A stretch of DNA of 6,045 nucleotides from Bifidobacterium breve (GTDB lineage Bacteria > Bacteroidota > Bacteroidia > Chitinophagales > Chitinophagaceae), in assembly GCA_943323935.2 (NCBI GenBank), contig CALPJR020000060.1:1-6045 (forward strand), read 5' to 3'. This document shows, one piece after another, positions 1 through 6,045 of the stretch. The notes under the pieces are model-generated. The model had not been told where the DNA came from, did no database searches, and saw only the letters and a list, made by a program, of their open reading frames with translations. A program made the translations under genes and the position numbers. How positions within the stretch are numbered: position 1 is the first letter of the stretch; every line of letters starts with the position of its first letter.

Positions 1-1246
1 GATGCGTTTAGGACGTTCAATTGACCCTGTGACCAACGCCTTCACCACCACGCAATTTTTATATAATAATTTTGGATTGAATGGTGGAGTTCAAGTATAC
101 AATAACAACAGATTAAGTAATACAGCTGCTGCTAGTAATTATAGTTGGTTAGCAAGTATCGCAGATCTTAAATCCGCGTCTAATGATATATCGGTGAATG
201 TGGCTACATTTTATTTACAAGTTTTATCTACTATCGAACAATCAGAAATAGCTAAAATTCAAATTGCACAAACAACAGAACAATTGGCTGCAACAAAAAA
301 GCGCGTAGAAGTTGGGCTGTTGCCAGAAATAAATTTATTAGAATTAGAAACCCAATTGGCAAATGATAGCAGTAATTATATTACAGCCATCTCTAATGTA
401 GAACAAAGCAAACTAAGTTTAAAAGCTTTGTTGAATTTAGATGCATCTGATGCTTTTGATGTATATGTTCAGCCAGTGGATCAAATTAAATTACAAGGTT
501 TTGCAGACTTGCAACCCGACTATGTCTTTGGTGTTGCTGAACAAAATCTTCCTAATATCAAAGCAGCAAACCTAAGAGTAAAGGCAGCCGAAAAAAATCA
601 ATTGGTCGCAAAAGCTGGGTTTTATCCAACGCTAAGCTTTGGCTATTCTTTGAGTTCCAATTTCTCTAATGCATTTAAATATATCAGTGGCATTGAGCCA
701 GCAGGGTTTAGTAATATTTCACCAACTAGTCCATTTGTAACTGTAGGATCCGCTAAATATTTTGTACAAAGTCCTTTGTACACTTCAGTTACTGCTAACA
801 GAGATTTTAGTAATATATGGAAAGGATGGGGCAGACAATTAGACAATAACTTTGGTCAGAATTTTGGATTTCAATTATCGATTCCAATTTTCAACGCCAA
901 TCAATCTAAAACAGCTTACCAGCAGTCAAAATTAAATTATCAGTCTGCTAGTTTACAACAAGAAAATGCGCAAAGAAAGTTAAAGCAAGATATTTATGCA
1001 GCTTATACCAATGCGGTGGTTGCATTTAATAAATTGAACGCCAATCAAAAGGCAGTTACATCGGCAGAGAAGGCCTATAGTTTTGCCACAAAGCGTTATG
1101 AATTAGGCTTATTGGGTACAATTGAATTATTAAACAATCAAAATAATTTTTTAAAGGCTAAAGTAAATTATAAGGCTGCTCAATATGAGTATGTGTTTAG
1201 AATTAAATTACTTGAGTTTTATAAAGGAGAAGCACTTTCTCTTTAA
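1..1246 (+). CDS. TolC family outer-membrane efflux protein, 5'-truncated by the window edge
   Basis: Outer-membrane channel of a tripartite export system; TolC-family proteins form trimers with a beta-barrel in the outer membrane and a long alpha-helical periplasmic tunnel. 414 residues are visible, without signal peptide, so the true start lies upstream; the Met codon at position 2 is probably internal because the visible part opens directly in the 'GRSIDPVTN' segment that in Bacteroidota homologues follows the first helices. I estimate 50-80 residues are missing. The duplicated TolC architecture is visible: 'KKRVEVGLLPEINLLE' (about residues 99-114) is echoed by 'TKRYELGLLGTIELLN' (363-378), each within a long Ala/Gln/Lys-rich helical stretch (55-145 and 300-405). 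'QLSIPIFNANQSK' (291-303) is the usual strand-to-helix junction of the second repeat. An aromatic/Ser/Asn-rich stretch at 215-285 lies between predicted strands and may be an extended loop. The stop is 29 bp before the adaptor gene, supporting one operon. The transported substrate cannot be read from the sequence. Confidence 0.93.
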   Translation, partial: MRLGRSIDPVTNAFTTTQFLYNNFGLNGGVQVYNNNRLSNTAAASNYSWLASIADLKSASNDISVNVATFYLQVLSTIEQSEIAKIQIAQTTEQLAATKKRVEVGLLPEINLLELETQLANDSSNYITAISNVEQSKLSLKALLNLDASDAFDVYVQPVDQIKLQGFADLQPDYVFGVAEQNLPNIKAANLRVKAAEKNQLVAKAGFYPTLSFGYSLSSNFSNAFKYISGIEPAGFSNISPTSPFVTVGSAKYFVQSPLYTSVTANRDFSNIWKGWGRQLDNNFGQNFGFQLSIPIFNANQSKTAYQQSKLNYQSASLQQENAQRKLKQDIYAAYTNAVVAFNKLNANQKAVTSAEKAYSFATKRYELGLLGTIELLNNQNNFLKAKVNYKAAQYEYVFRIKLLEFYKGEALSL

Positions 1247-1275
1247 TCTTTTAAAAGCATCGTAAAATAAATAAA

Positions 1276-2622
1276 ATGAATAAGAAAATTATTTGGGGTA
1301 TCGTAGGTTTTGTAGTTCTAGTTGTCTTACTAGTGGGACTTAAAAAAGCAGGTGTCATTGGTAAAGACGAAGGTACCGAAGTCACAGTAGAGAAGGTGGA
1401 ACTAAGAACCATCACTGAGTCGGTGAATGCTAGTGGTAAAGTGTATCCAGAAATCGAAGTAAAAGTAAGTCCAGATATTTCTGGAGAGATCGTGAGCCTA
1501 TTTGTAGAAGAGGGCGCAAAAGTAACTAAAGGACAGATTTTAGCTAAGATCTATGCAGACATTTACTCTTCTCAAAGAGATCAAGTAACTGCTTCGGTGA
1601 ATCAAGTGAAAGCACAATACGAAAATGTAAAAGCAAATTTGAGTGGCTTAAAAAATGGATACGAAAGCTCAAAAGCAGCTTATGAGCGTTATAAAAAATT
1701 ATTTGCAGACAAGATTGTATCAAGAGCAGAATACGAGCAAGTAGAACAAACTTTCCGTTCCGCTGAATCTAGTTACAATGCAGCTAAAGAGTCAATTAAA
1801 AGTGGAGAAGCGCAAGTGCAAGGTGTGAAAGCACAATTGGCTAGAGCAGAAAAAGACTTAGCTAGAACAACCATTGTATCTCCAATGGATGGCATCATTA
1901 GTTTGATGAATGTAAAGAAAGGAGAGCGTGTTGTTGGAACTGCGCAAATGGCAGGTACCGAAATGATGCGTGTGGCGGATATGAAGAGCATCGAAGTAAG
2001 AGTAGATGTGGGTGAGAATGATATCACTAAAGTGAAATTAGGAGATACGGCCTTGGTAGAAGTAGATGCTTATAATAATAGAAAATTCAAAGGGATTGTA
2101 TATAAGATTGCGAACCCTATCACTGCAGCATCAGGCATCAGTTCGGCTGCTGAAGTAGCAAATTATAAAGTGCATATTCGTTTATTAACGGATAGCTATG
2201 CAGACTTAATTCAAGAGAATGCCATATTTCCATTTAGACCAGGTATGACTGCGAGTGCAGACATTCAAACCAAGTCTAAAGTGAATGTGATTACGGTTCC
2301 ATTGAATGCAGTGACAACAAGAGACAGTGATGGTAAAGGAAAAGATACCAAAGTGTCTAGCACTTCAAATAATAACACAGAAAAAGAACCTGTAAAAGAG
2401 CAAGAATTAAATGAAGTGGTCTTTGTCTTGCAAAAAGATAATAAGGTGAAAATGATTAAAGTAAAAACAGATATTCAGGACTTAAACTATATCGAAGTGG
2501 CTGGATTAAAGGTGGGAGACCAAGTAATCACAGGACCTTATAGTATCGTTAGCAAGACATTAAAAGAGGGTTCTTTGGTAAAAGTAGTTACTAAAGAAAA
2601 GTTATTTGAAGAGAAAAAGTAA
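1276..2622 (+). CDS. HlyD/MacA-type periplasmic adaptor subunit (membrane fusion protein)
   Basis: Periplasmic adaptor that couples an inner-membrane pump (RND or MacB-type ABC) to the TolC-like channel encoded just upstream. It has 448 residues, a usual family length. In order: an N-terminal membrane anchor (about 5-22) without a lipobox Cys; first half of the lipoyl-like domain (60-92, with 'SPDISGEIVSLFVEEGAKV'); a long alpha-helical hairpin (95-197, rich in Ala/Lys/Gln/Glu); second lipoyl half ('TTIVSPMDGIISLMNVKKGE', 198-217); beta-barrel domain (235-335, including 'FRPGMTASADI'); and a membrane-proximal domain (336-440, ending with the 'GLKVGDQVITGPY' motif). A hydrophilic Ser/Asn/Lys/Glu-rich insert (about 348-380) interrupts the last domain. 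The ATG at 1276 is chosen because it directly precedes the charged-then-hydrophobic anchor; the leader is A-rich with no Shine-Dalgarno. An intrinsic terminator begins 22 bp after the stop. MacA-like rather than RND-type is my lean, but the pump class is not determined. Confidence 0.93.
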   Translation: MNKKIIWGIVGFVVLVVLLVGLKKAGVIGKDEGTEVTVEKVELRTITESVNASGKVYPEIEVKVSPDISGEIVSLFVEEGAKVTKGQILAKIYADIYSSQRDQVTASVNQVKAQYENVKANLSGLKNGYESSKAAYERYKKLFADKIVSRAEYEQVEQTFRSAESSYNAAKESIKSGEAQVQGVKAQLARAEKDLARTTIVSPMDGIISLMNVKKGERVVGTAQMAGTEMMRVADMKSIEVRVDVGENDITKVKLGDTALVEVDAYNNRKFKGIVYKIANPITAASGISSAAEVANYKVHIRLLTDSYADLIQENAIFPFRPGMTASADIQTKSKVNVITVPLNAVTTRDSDGKGKDTKVSSTSNNNTEKEPVKEQELNEVVFVLQKDNKVKMIKVKTDIQDLNYIEVAGLKVGDQVITGPYSIVSKTLKEGSLVKVVTKEKLFEEKK

Positions 2623-2644
2623 GGGGAAACATAAAATTGACCTT

Positions 2645-2683
2645 AAAAAAGGGGCGCATATAAAAAATGCGCCCCTTTTTTTT
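2645..2683 (+). terminator. Intrinsic terminator ending the TolC-adaptor operon
   Basis: A perfect 9-bp inverted repeat, GGGGCGCAT (2651-2659) and ATGCGCCCC (2667-2675), encloses a 7-nt A/T loop and is followed by eight T (2676-2683). Six A (2645-2650) precede the left arm, so the stem can extend by A-T pairs to about 15 bp. The GC-rich arms stand out in AT-rich surroundings. It begins 22 bp after the adaptor stop and ends 22 bp before gpsA, separating the two transcription units. The flanking A-tract would also make it work on the other strand, although no minus-strand gene ends here. Confidence 0.95.
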
Positions 2684-2693
2684 ATGAATTTCT

Positions 2694-2701
2694 TATGTTT
2701 G
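2694..2701 (+). promoter_or_regulatory. Predicted gpsA promoter, Bacteroidota -7 element
   Basis: TATGTTTG matches the published Bacteroidota housekeeping-sigma -7 consensus TAnnTTTG at every fixed position. It lies 10 bp after the terminator T-run and ends only 4 bp before the gpsA ATG. No TTG -33 element is visible at the expected distance, because that place is taken by the terminator right arm and T-tract. With the usual placement (box centred near -7) transcription would begin within a base or two of the start codon, giving a leaderless or almost leaderless mRNA. Confidence 0.65.
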
Positions 2702-2705
2702 TACA

Positions 2706-3719
2706 ATGGAACAAAAGCGAATTGGTATCATTGGTAGCGGAAGTTGGGCTACAGCGATTGCAAAGATTGTAACAGAAAATGGCCATCATATTAATTGGTG
2801 TCTTAGACAACAGTCCAATATTGATTATTTTGAAAAACGCAAGCACAATCCGCATTATTTAAGAAATGCTTATTTTGACTTACAAAAAATTAGTTTTTCC
2901 ACCGATATCAAATTGGTGGTGGCGCAGTCGGATATCATCATTATTGCCGTCCCTTCCATCCATATTGAAACAACGCTTACATCCTTAGAATCGGATGACT
3001 TTAAAGATAAGTTAATCGTGTCTGCAGTAAAAGGGGTATTGCCAGTGCATAATATTTTATTGAATGATTGGCTTGCGCAAAAATTTAATTTTCCACTTTC
3101 ATCATACTTTACCCTATTAGGGCCAAGCCATGCAGAGGAAGTTGCAGCTGAGCAATTGTCTTATTTGACATTTTCTGGCTTGGATGAAACAGCAACCACA
3201 AATATTGCAAGTTATTTTAAATCAGAGTATATCAATACCATTGTCAATATGGATGTGATAGGGGTTCAATATGCTGGTGTGGCAAAAAATATCTACGCCC
3301 TTGGTGCGGGTATTGCACATGGATTGGAATATGGAGATAATTTTTTAAGTGTATTTATTGCAAATTGTGCCAATGAAATGCAAGTATTATTAAAAGAAAT
3401 TGCCATTAAGGAATCAAGTGGAGCAGCCTTGATGAACCACAATGCATCTGTTTATTTAGGCGACTTGCTAGTGACTTGTTATTCTTTACATAGCAGAAAC
3501 AGAACCTTTGGAAATATGATTGGTAAAGGATATTCCGTAAGAGCAGCAGAATTAGAACTGAATATGGTGGCAGAAGGTTACAATGCAAGTAAGTGTATAC
3601 ATACCATGAATCAAAGCTTGAAAGTAAAGCTGCCTATCATGGATGCAGTGTATCAAATACTATGGGAGGGTGCGTCACCCGATCTTACTTTTAAGAATTT
3701 GGAGCAGATTCTAGTATAA
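2706..3719 (+). CDS. gpsA: NAD(P)H-dependent glycerol-3-phosphate dehydrogenase
   Basis: Cytosolic enzyme that reduces dihydroxyacetone phosphate to sn-glycerol 3-phosphate, the backbone precursor of phospholipids. The 337 residues match the family length. An N-terminal Rossmann fold opens with 'IGIIGSGSWATAIAKI' (6-21) and continues through 'SDIIIIAVPS' (75-84), 'SAVKG' (106-110, with the conserved Lys109) and 'LGPSHAEEVA' (138-147). The C-terminal helical domain carries 'GVAKNIYALGAGIAHG' (191-206, catalytic Lys194), 'LGDLLVTCYS' (251-260) and the substrate-binding 'SRNRTFG' (263-269), ending with the typical 'AVYQILWEGASP' (314-325). The third small residue of the dinucleotide loop is Ala15, where the E. 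coli enzyme has Gly. The ATG at 2706 is fixed because the first Rossmann strand begins at residue 5. It appears to be a single-gene unit: an upstream terminator, its own promoter box, and a convergent gene downstream that overlaps its last 29 bp, with no terminator of its own seen. Confidence 0.96.
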   Translation: MEQKRIGIIGSGSWATAIAKIVTENGHHINWCLRQQSNIDYFEKRKHNPHYLRNAYFDLQKISFSTDIKLVVAQSDIIIIAVPSIHIETTLTSLESDDFKDKLIVSAVKGVLPVHNILLNDWLAQKFNFPLSSYFTLLGPSHAEEVAAEQLSYLTFSGLDETATTNIASYFKSEYINTIVNMDVIGVQYAGVAKNIYALGAGIAHGLEYGDNFLSVFIANCANEMQVLLKEIAIKESSGAALMNHNASVYLGDLLVTCYSLHSRNRTFGNMIGKGYSVRAAELELNMVAEGYNASKCIHTMNQSLKVKLPIMDAVYQILWEGASPDLTFKNLEQILV

Positions 3720-4833
3720 AGAAATCTGAAGCAATCCCGTCTGCCAGAAATTTTGCATCGTCTTTTAAGCTGTATTGTTTTCCATTTTGATTAAAAATGT
3801 TTTTAGCGTCCATTTCTTTTATCATTGCCATACTATGATCGTAAAAGCGCTTCCCAAATTTTGCTGCTATCAATTCAAGATCAAATCCTTCCATCCGTCT
3901 TAAACTAGTCATCATATATTCATTGTAGCGATTGGCTTCTGTGAGCAATTCAATCTCAAAATTTAATTGTCCTTGCGCAATGCTTTTTATATACAATGCA
4001 TTGTTTGCAATATTCCATTGTCTTGAAATTGTATTGAATGAATGCGCCGATGGGCCAAGTCCAAGGTAGGTTTCCCCAGACCAATAATTGCTATTGTGTT
4101 GACTTTGATATCCAGGCTTTGCAAAATTTGAGATTTCATAATGATCCAAGCCCATTGCCTTTAATCTAGCGCATACGATTTCAAAATGCCTGGCCTGTTT
4201 TTCTGAATCTACATTTTCTATCTCTCCTTTTTCGATACTTTTCTTTAATGCAGTTTTATCTTCTACTGTTAAAGCATAACAGGAGACATGTTTGATTTGG
4301 TAATGTGCTATCCAATCTAAGTCGGCTATCAATGCTTGGTCCGATAAACTAGGGGTGCCATAAATCAAATCAATGCTTAAATTATGAAGGCCTGCATTCA
4401 GCGCCATTTGAATTGCTGCATGTGATTGTTCCACTGAATGCGCGCGATTCATCCATGTCAAAGCACTGGCCTGAAAACTTTGTATTCCAATACTTAAACG
4501 GTTGACACCTATCTTTTTCCATGCAGCTAATTTGCTTGGGCTCATGTCATCCGGGTTGGCTTCTAATGTGCATTCAATTAAATCGGCTACATCAAAATGC
4601 GCATGAATACTAGCCATTATAGCTGTTAATTGTGTTTCCTCAAGAAGGGAAGGCGTCCCCCCACCAAAATAGATGGTCTTAATTGGCTCTTTGATATAGG
4701 TTTTCTGAAGTTCAATTTCTTGAATGAGTGCATCTACAAAAAGTTGGATGTCTGCAGTCTGCGTAGAAAAGTGAAAATTGCAGTAATGACAAGCTTTTTT
4801 GCAAAAAGGAATATGTAGATAGATGCCTGCCAT
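3691..4833 (-). CDS. hemW: HemW, radical SAM family heme chaperone
   Basis: Member of the HemN/HemW radical-SAM family. HemW proteins bind heme and a 4Fe-4S cluster and are proposed to deliver heme to membrane respiratory enzymes; older annotation calls them oxygen-independent coproporphyrinogen oxidase. From the Met at 4833 the protein has 380 residues, typical of HemW and shorter than HemN (about 450). The opening 'MAGIYLHIPFCKKACHYCNF' carries the CxxxCxxC cluster ligands Cys11, Cys15 and Cys18, and Phe20 sits where HemN has a fourth Cys, which favours HemW. Further motifs are 'IYFGGGTPSLL' (54-64), 'EANPDD' (91-96), 'RLSIGIQSF' (112-120), 'DLIYGTPS' (155-162), 'HYEISNFAKPG' (231-241), 'HNSNYW' (246-251) and 'GLGPSAHSF' (258-266), then a HemN C-terminal domain (about 295-372). 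An in-frame TTG at 4851 would add six residues but lies in the promoter box and before the conserved start, so I reject it. The 3' end overlaps gpsA by 29 bp. Confidence 0.95.
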   Translation of the reverse strand: MAGIYLHIPFCKKACHYCNFHFSTQTADIQLFVDALIQEIELQKTYIKEPIKTIYFGGGTPSLLEETQLTAIMASIHAHFDVADLIECTLEANPDDMSPSKLAAWKKIGVNRLSIGIQSFQASALTWMNRAHSVEQSHAAIQMALNAGLHNLSIDLIYGTPSLSDQALIADLDWIAHYQIKHVSCYALTVEDKTALKKSIEKGEIENVDSEKQARHFEIVCARLKAMGLDHYEISNFAKPGYQSQHNSNYWSGETYLGLGPSAHSFNTISRQWNIANNALYIKSIAQGQLNFEIELLTEANRYNEYMMTSLRRMEGFDLELIAAKFGKRFYDHSMAMIKEMDAKNIFNQNGKQYSLKDDAKFLADGIASDFFILESAPNS

Positions 4834-4848
4834 AAGTAGAATTACCAA

Positions 4849-4856
4849 CAAAGCTA
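4849..4856 (-). promoter_or_regulatory. Predicted hemW promoter, Bacteroidota -7 element
   Basis: Read on the minus strand this is TAGCTTTG, a match to TAnnTTTG at all fixed positions. It ends 15 bp before the hemW ATG, so the expected 5' leader is about 12 nt, with no Shine-Dalgarno in it. No clear TTG is present at the -33 distance. It faces away from the box of the divergent DUF4271 gene; 32 bp separate the two. Confidence 0.6.
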
Positions 4857-4888
4857 GGCATTGTTCTTTAATTCTGCATTAGTATACT

Positions 4889-4896
4889 TATTTTTG
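4889..4896 (+). promoter_or_regulatory. Predicted promoter of the DUF4271-hemD operon, -7 element
   Basis: TATTTTTG matches TAnnTTTG at every fixed position and ends 6 bp before the ATG at 4903. A TTG at 4861-4863 could be the -33 element, but the spacer would be 25 bp, somewhat longer than the usual roughly 17-23. Predicted transcription begins about 3 nt before the start codon, so the message would be nearly leaderless. The upstream parts of this promoter and of the divergent hemW promoter share the same 32 bp. Confidence 0.6.
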
Positions 4897-4902
4897 CATC
4901 AG

Positions 4903-5937
4903 ATGTTAGCACTACTAAAGAAATTTTCCTTTGCCTTCATTGGACTCTTTGTATTGTCCAGCTTTACCCTTGTGAAGCAAACAAATCAAAAAGATACTGT
5001 CTTGCTTGCAACTGATACAAGCTTAATTGTACAAGATAGTTTATTGGTTAAAGATACTTTATGGGTAAAGTATATGCCAGTCATACCAAAAACATTCATC
5101 CAAGCTGATGCCTGGTATTTACAATCTATTCCAAGAGATCCAAAAGATAGTAGTTTCAATGTACTCAAATTATACCTCAACTTCTTTACACAAAAAAAGA
5201 ATGCGTATCAATTGTATAATCAAAAAGCGACCTTATCTAATGCAGGGGATGTACTGTATAAGATTGAACAAAAATTTGCTTTGCCAGACAAGGATATACT
5301 TTTTTATGCAGTGATTGGTTTGCTTTTTTTATATGGTTTTATCATTCAAATTACACCACAGTATATTGTTAAACTTTTTAGTCAGTTTAGTCAATCCTCT
5401 ATAAGGATGATGCAAAATAGAGAACAACTTTTACATAATAGCTTGGCTTCGTTTATAATGAATATTGGTTTTGTCATGAGTTTTTCATTATTAGCGACAT
5501 TGATCATTTTTAATGCCCATTTATTACCCATCAATTTTTGGGAAGGTTTTTTGTATATGTGTTTGTTCTTTTTGGGATTGTATATTGGGAAGTTCATTTG
5601 TTTAACTTTTGCTGGCTATATTTTTAATACGATTGAACTTGTTCAAACCTATATTTTTGTAGTTTTCATGATCAATAAGGTCTTAGGCATCCTTTTCATA
5701 CCTTTCATTGCTATCTTGGCATTCGCAAGGCCAGTATTGCATCCTTTTGCGATATGGGGGGCAGGCTTTTTAATGGCCCTTTTGATGCTATATAGGTACT
5801 TGTTTTCATTAACATCTGTTAGGAACAAATTACATGTCTCTTCCTTTCATTTTTTTCTTTACCTTTGTGCTTTCGAAATAATACCACTGTTGATTCTATA
5901 TAAATTGATTGTGCAATATTTTGGAGGAACTTACTAA
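4903..5937 (+). CDS. DUF4271-family membrane protein of unknown function
   Basis: I recognise this as a DUF4271-type protein of Bacteroidota by its topology and its position before hemD; its biochemical role is unknown. From the ATG at 4903 it has 344 residues. An N-terminal signal peptide is clear ('LLKKFSFAFIGLFVLSSFTL', 4-23), followed by a soluble, presumably periplasmic part (about 25-128) rich in Thr/Asp/Lys/Tyr. Six hydrophobic segments follow at roughly 131-150, 182-203, 213-237, 249-274, 279-302 and 314-338. The loop at 151-181 is polar and amphipathic ('SIRMMQNREQLLHNS'). No catalytic motif is apparent. An in-frame TTG at 4861 would add 14 residues, but it lies upstream of the predicted promoter and would spoil the signal peptide, so the ATG is preferred. 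The hemD start is 15 bp after the stop and hemW is divergent, which suggests, without proving, a link to tetrapyrrole or respiratory membrane biology. Confidence 0.85.
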   Translation: MLALLKKFSFAFIGLFVLSSFTLVKQTNQKDTVLLATDTSLIVQDSLLVKDTLWVKYMPVIPKTFIQADAWYLQSIPRDPKDSSFNVLKLYLNFFTQKKNAYQLYNQKATLSNAGDVLYKIEQKFALPDKDILFYAVIGLLFLYGFIIQITPQYIVKLFSQFSQSSIRMMQNREQLLHNSLASFIMNIGFVMSFSLLATLIIFNAHLLPINFWEGFLYMCLFFLGLYIGKFICLTFAGYIFNTIELVQTYIFVVFMINKVLGILFIPFIAILAFARPVLHPFAIWGAGFLMALLMLYRYLFSLTSVRNKLHVSSFHFFLYLCAFEIIPLLILYKLIVQYFGGTY

Positions 5938-5952
5938 AGTAGAAAGTTTAAA

Positions 5953-6045
5953 ATGGCAAAAGAAATGAGTGGAGAAAAAAAGGCAACCGCAACTAAGCCC
6001 ATTAAGAAAATTCTAATTTCACAAGCGAAGCCTGAAAGTGAAAAA
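5953..6045 (+). CDS. hemD: Uroporphyrinogen-III synthase, N-terminal fragment cut by the window end
   Basis: Only 31 codons are visible, open to the last base. A Lys/Ala/Thr-rich lead (residues 1-17) is followed by 'KKILISQAKPESEK' (18-31), which matches the opening strand and loop of Bacteroidota HemD-type proteins as I know them. HemD cyclises hydroxymethylbilane, with inversion of ring D, to uroporphyrinogen III, the common precursor of heme, siroheme and cobalamin. The start is the ATG at 5953; another ATG at 5965 (Met5) is possible because the lead is not conserved in character. There is no Shine-Dalgarno at the proper distance. The 15-bp gap after the DUF4271 gene and the absence of a TAnnTTTG box in it imply co-transcription. 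The identification rests on a short segment plus gene context. Confidence 0.72.
   Translation, partial: MAKEMSGEKKATATKPIKKILISQAKPESEK

Noticed and set aside
1248..1257. Palindrome CTTTTAAAAG between the TolC and adaptor genes
   Set aside because: It is only A/T-rich with two G-C pairs and no loop or T-run, so it cannot form a useful terminator; the two genes look co-transcribed.
1773..2027. 84-codon open frame on the minus strand
   Set aside because: It lies wholly inside the well-supported adaptor gene; its translation has no recognisable domain and it has no promoter or ribosome site. It is a shadow frame.
2684..2737. Short upstream frame (ATG at 2684, 17 codons) overlapping the gpsA start out of frame
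   Set aside because: It begins before the predicted transcription start, so it would not be on the gpsA mRNA, and nothing supports its translation.
4834..4851. TTG-initiated six-residue extension of HemW
   Set aside because: The conserved family start 'MAGIYLHIPFC' begins at the ATG at 4833, and the extension overlaps the promoter element.
4881..4888. 8-bp palindrome AGTATACT in the divergent promoter region, a possible operator
   Set aside because: The palindrome does not extend beyond 8 bp and has no second copy in the region; in AT-rich DNA this is likely by chance.
4861..4902. TTG-initiated 14-residue N-terminal extension of the DUF4271 protein
   Set aside because: It would lie upstream of and across the promoter box, and would put extra hydrophobic residues before an otherwise ideal signal peptide.
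5923..5927. GGAGG as a Shine-Dalgarno for hemD
   Set aside because: It is 25 bp from the ATG at 5953, too far, and it codes the Gly-Gly near the DUF4271 C-terminus.

Overview
The window is about 6 kb of AT-rich chromosome that looks like Bacteroidota, most likely a Chitinophagaceae-type member (lineage is my inference). The signs are: low GC; no Shine-Dalgarno sequence ahead of any gene; matches to the Bacteroidota sigma -7 element TAnnTTTG in front of three genes; a DUF4271 membrane protein, a family I associate with this phylum; and the wording of the HemW, GpsA and TolC proteins. No mobile element, CRISPR array, tRNA or rRNA is seen. Genes occupy nearly everything and the longest gene-free stretch is 83 bp.

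Layout. (1) Positions 1-2622, plus strand: the 3' part of a TolC-family outer-membrane efflux protein, then after 29 bp a complete HlyD/MacA-type periplasmic adaptor. Together they form the outer-membrane and periplasmic parts of a tripartite exporter. A strong intrinsic terminator at 2645-2683 closes this operon, so the inner-membrane pump is not downstream and must lie upstream or elsewhere. (2) Positions 2706-3719, plus strand: gpsA, glycerol-3-phosphate dehydrogenase, which supplies the phospholipid backbone. Its promoter box lies almost against its ATG. (3) Positions 3691-4833, minus strand: hemW, a radical-SAM-family heme chaperone, convergent with gpsA and overlapping it tail to tail by 29 bp. 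(4) A 69-bp divergent promoter region at 4834-4902. (5) Positions 4903-5937, plus strand: a DUF4271 protein with a signal peptide and six predicted membrane segments, followed after 15 bp by the beginning of hemD, uroporphyrinogen-III synthase, which runs off the window end.

The genes fall into an export module, a phospholipid-precursor gene and a tetrapyrrole neighbourhood (hemW / DUF4271 / hemD). The least understood item is the DUF4271 protein, sandwiched between two heme-related genes. The most interesting regulatory observation is that the promoter boxes of gpsA and the DUF4271 gene sit 4 and 6 bp from the start codons, predicting leaderless or nearly leaderless mRNAs. No clearly new system such as a defence island or array is seen; most of the window is ordinary core genome.
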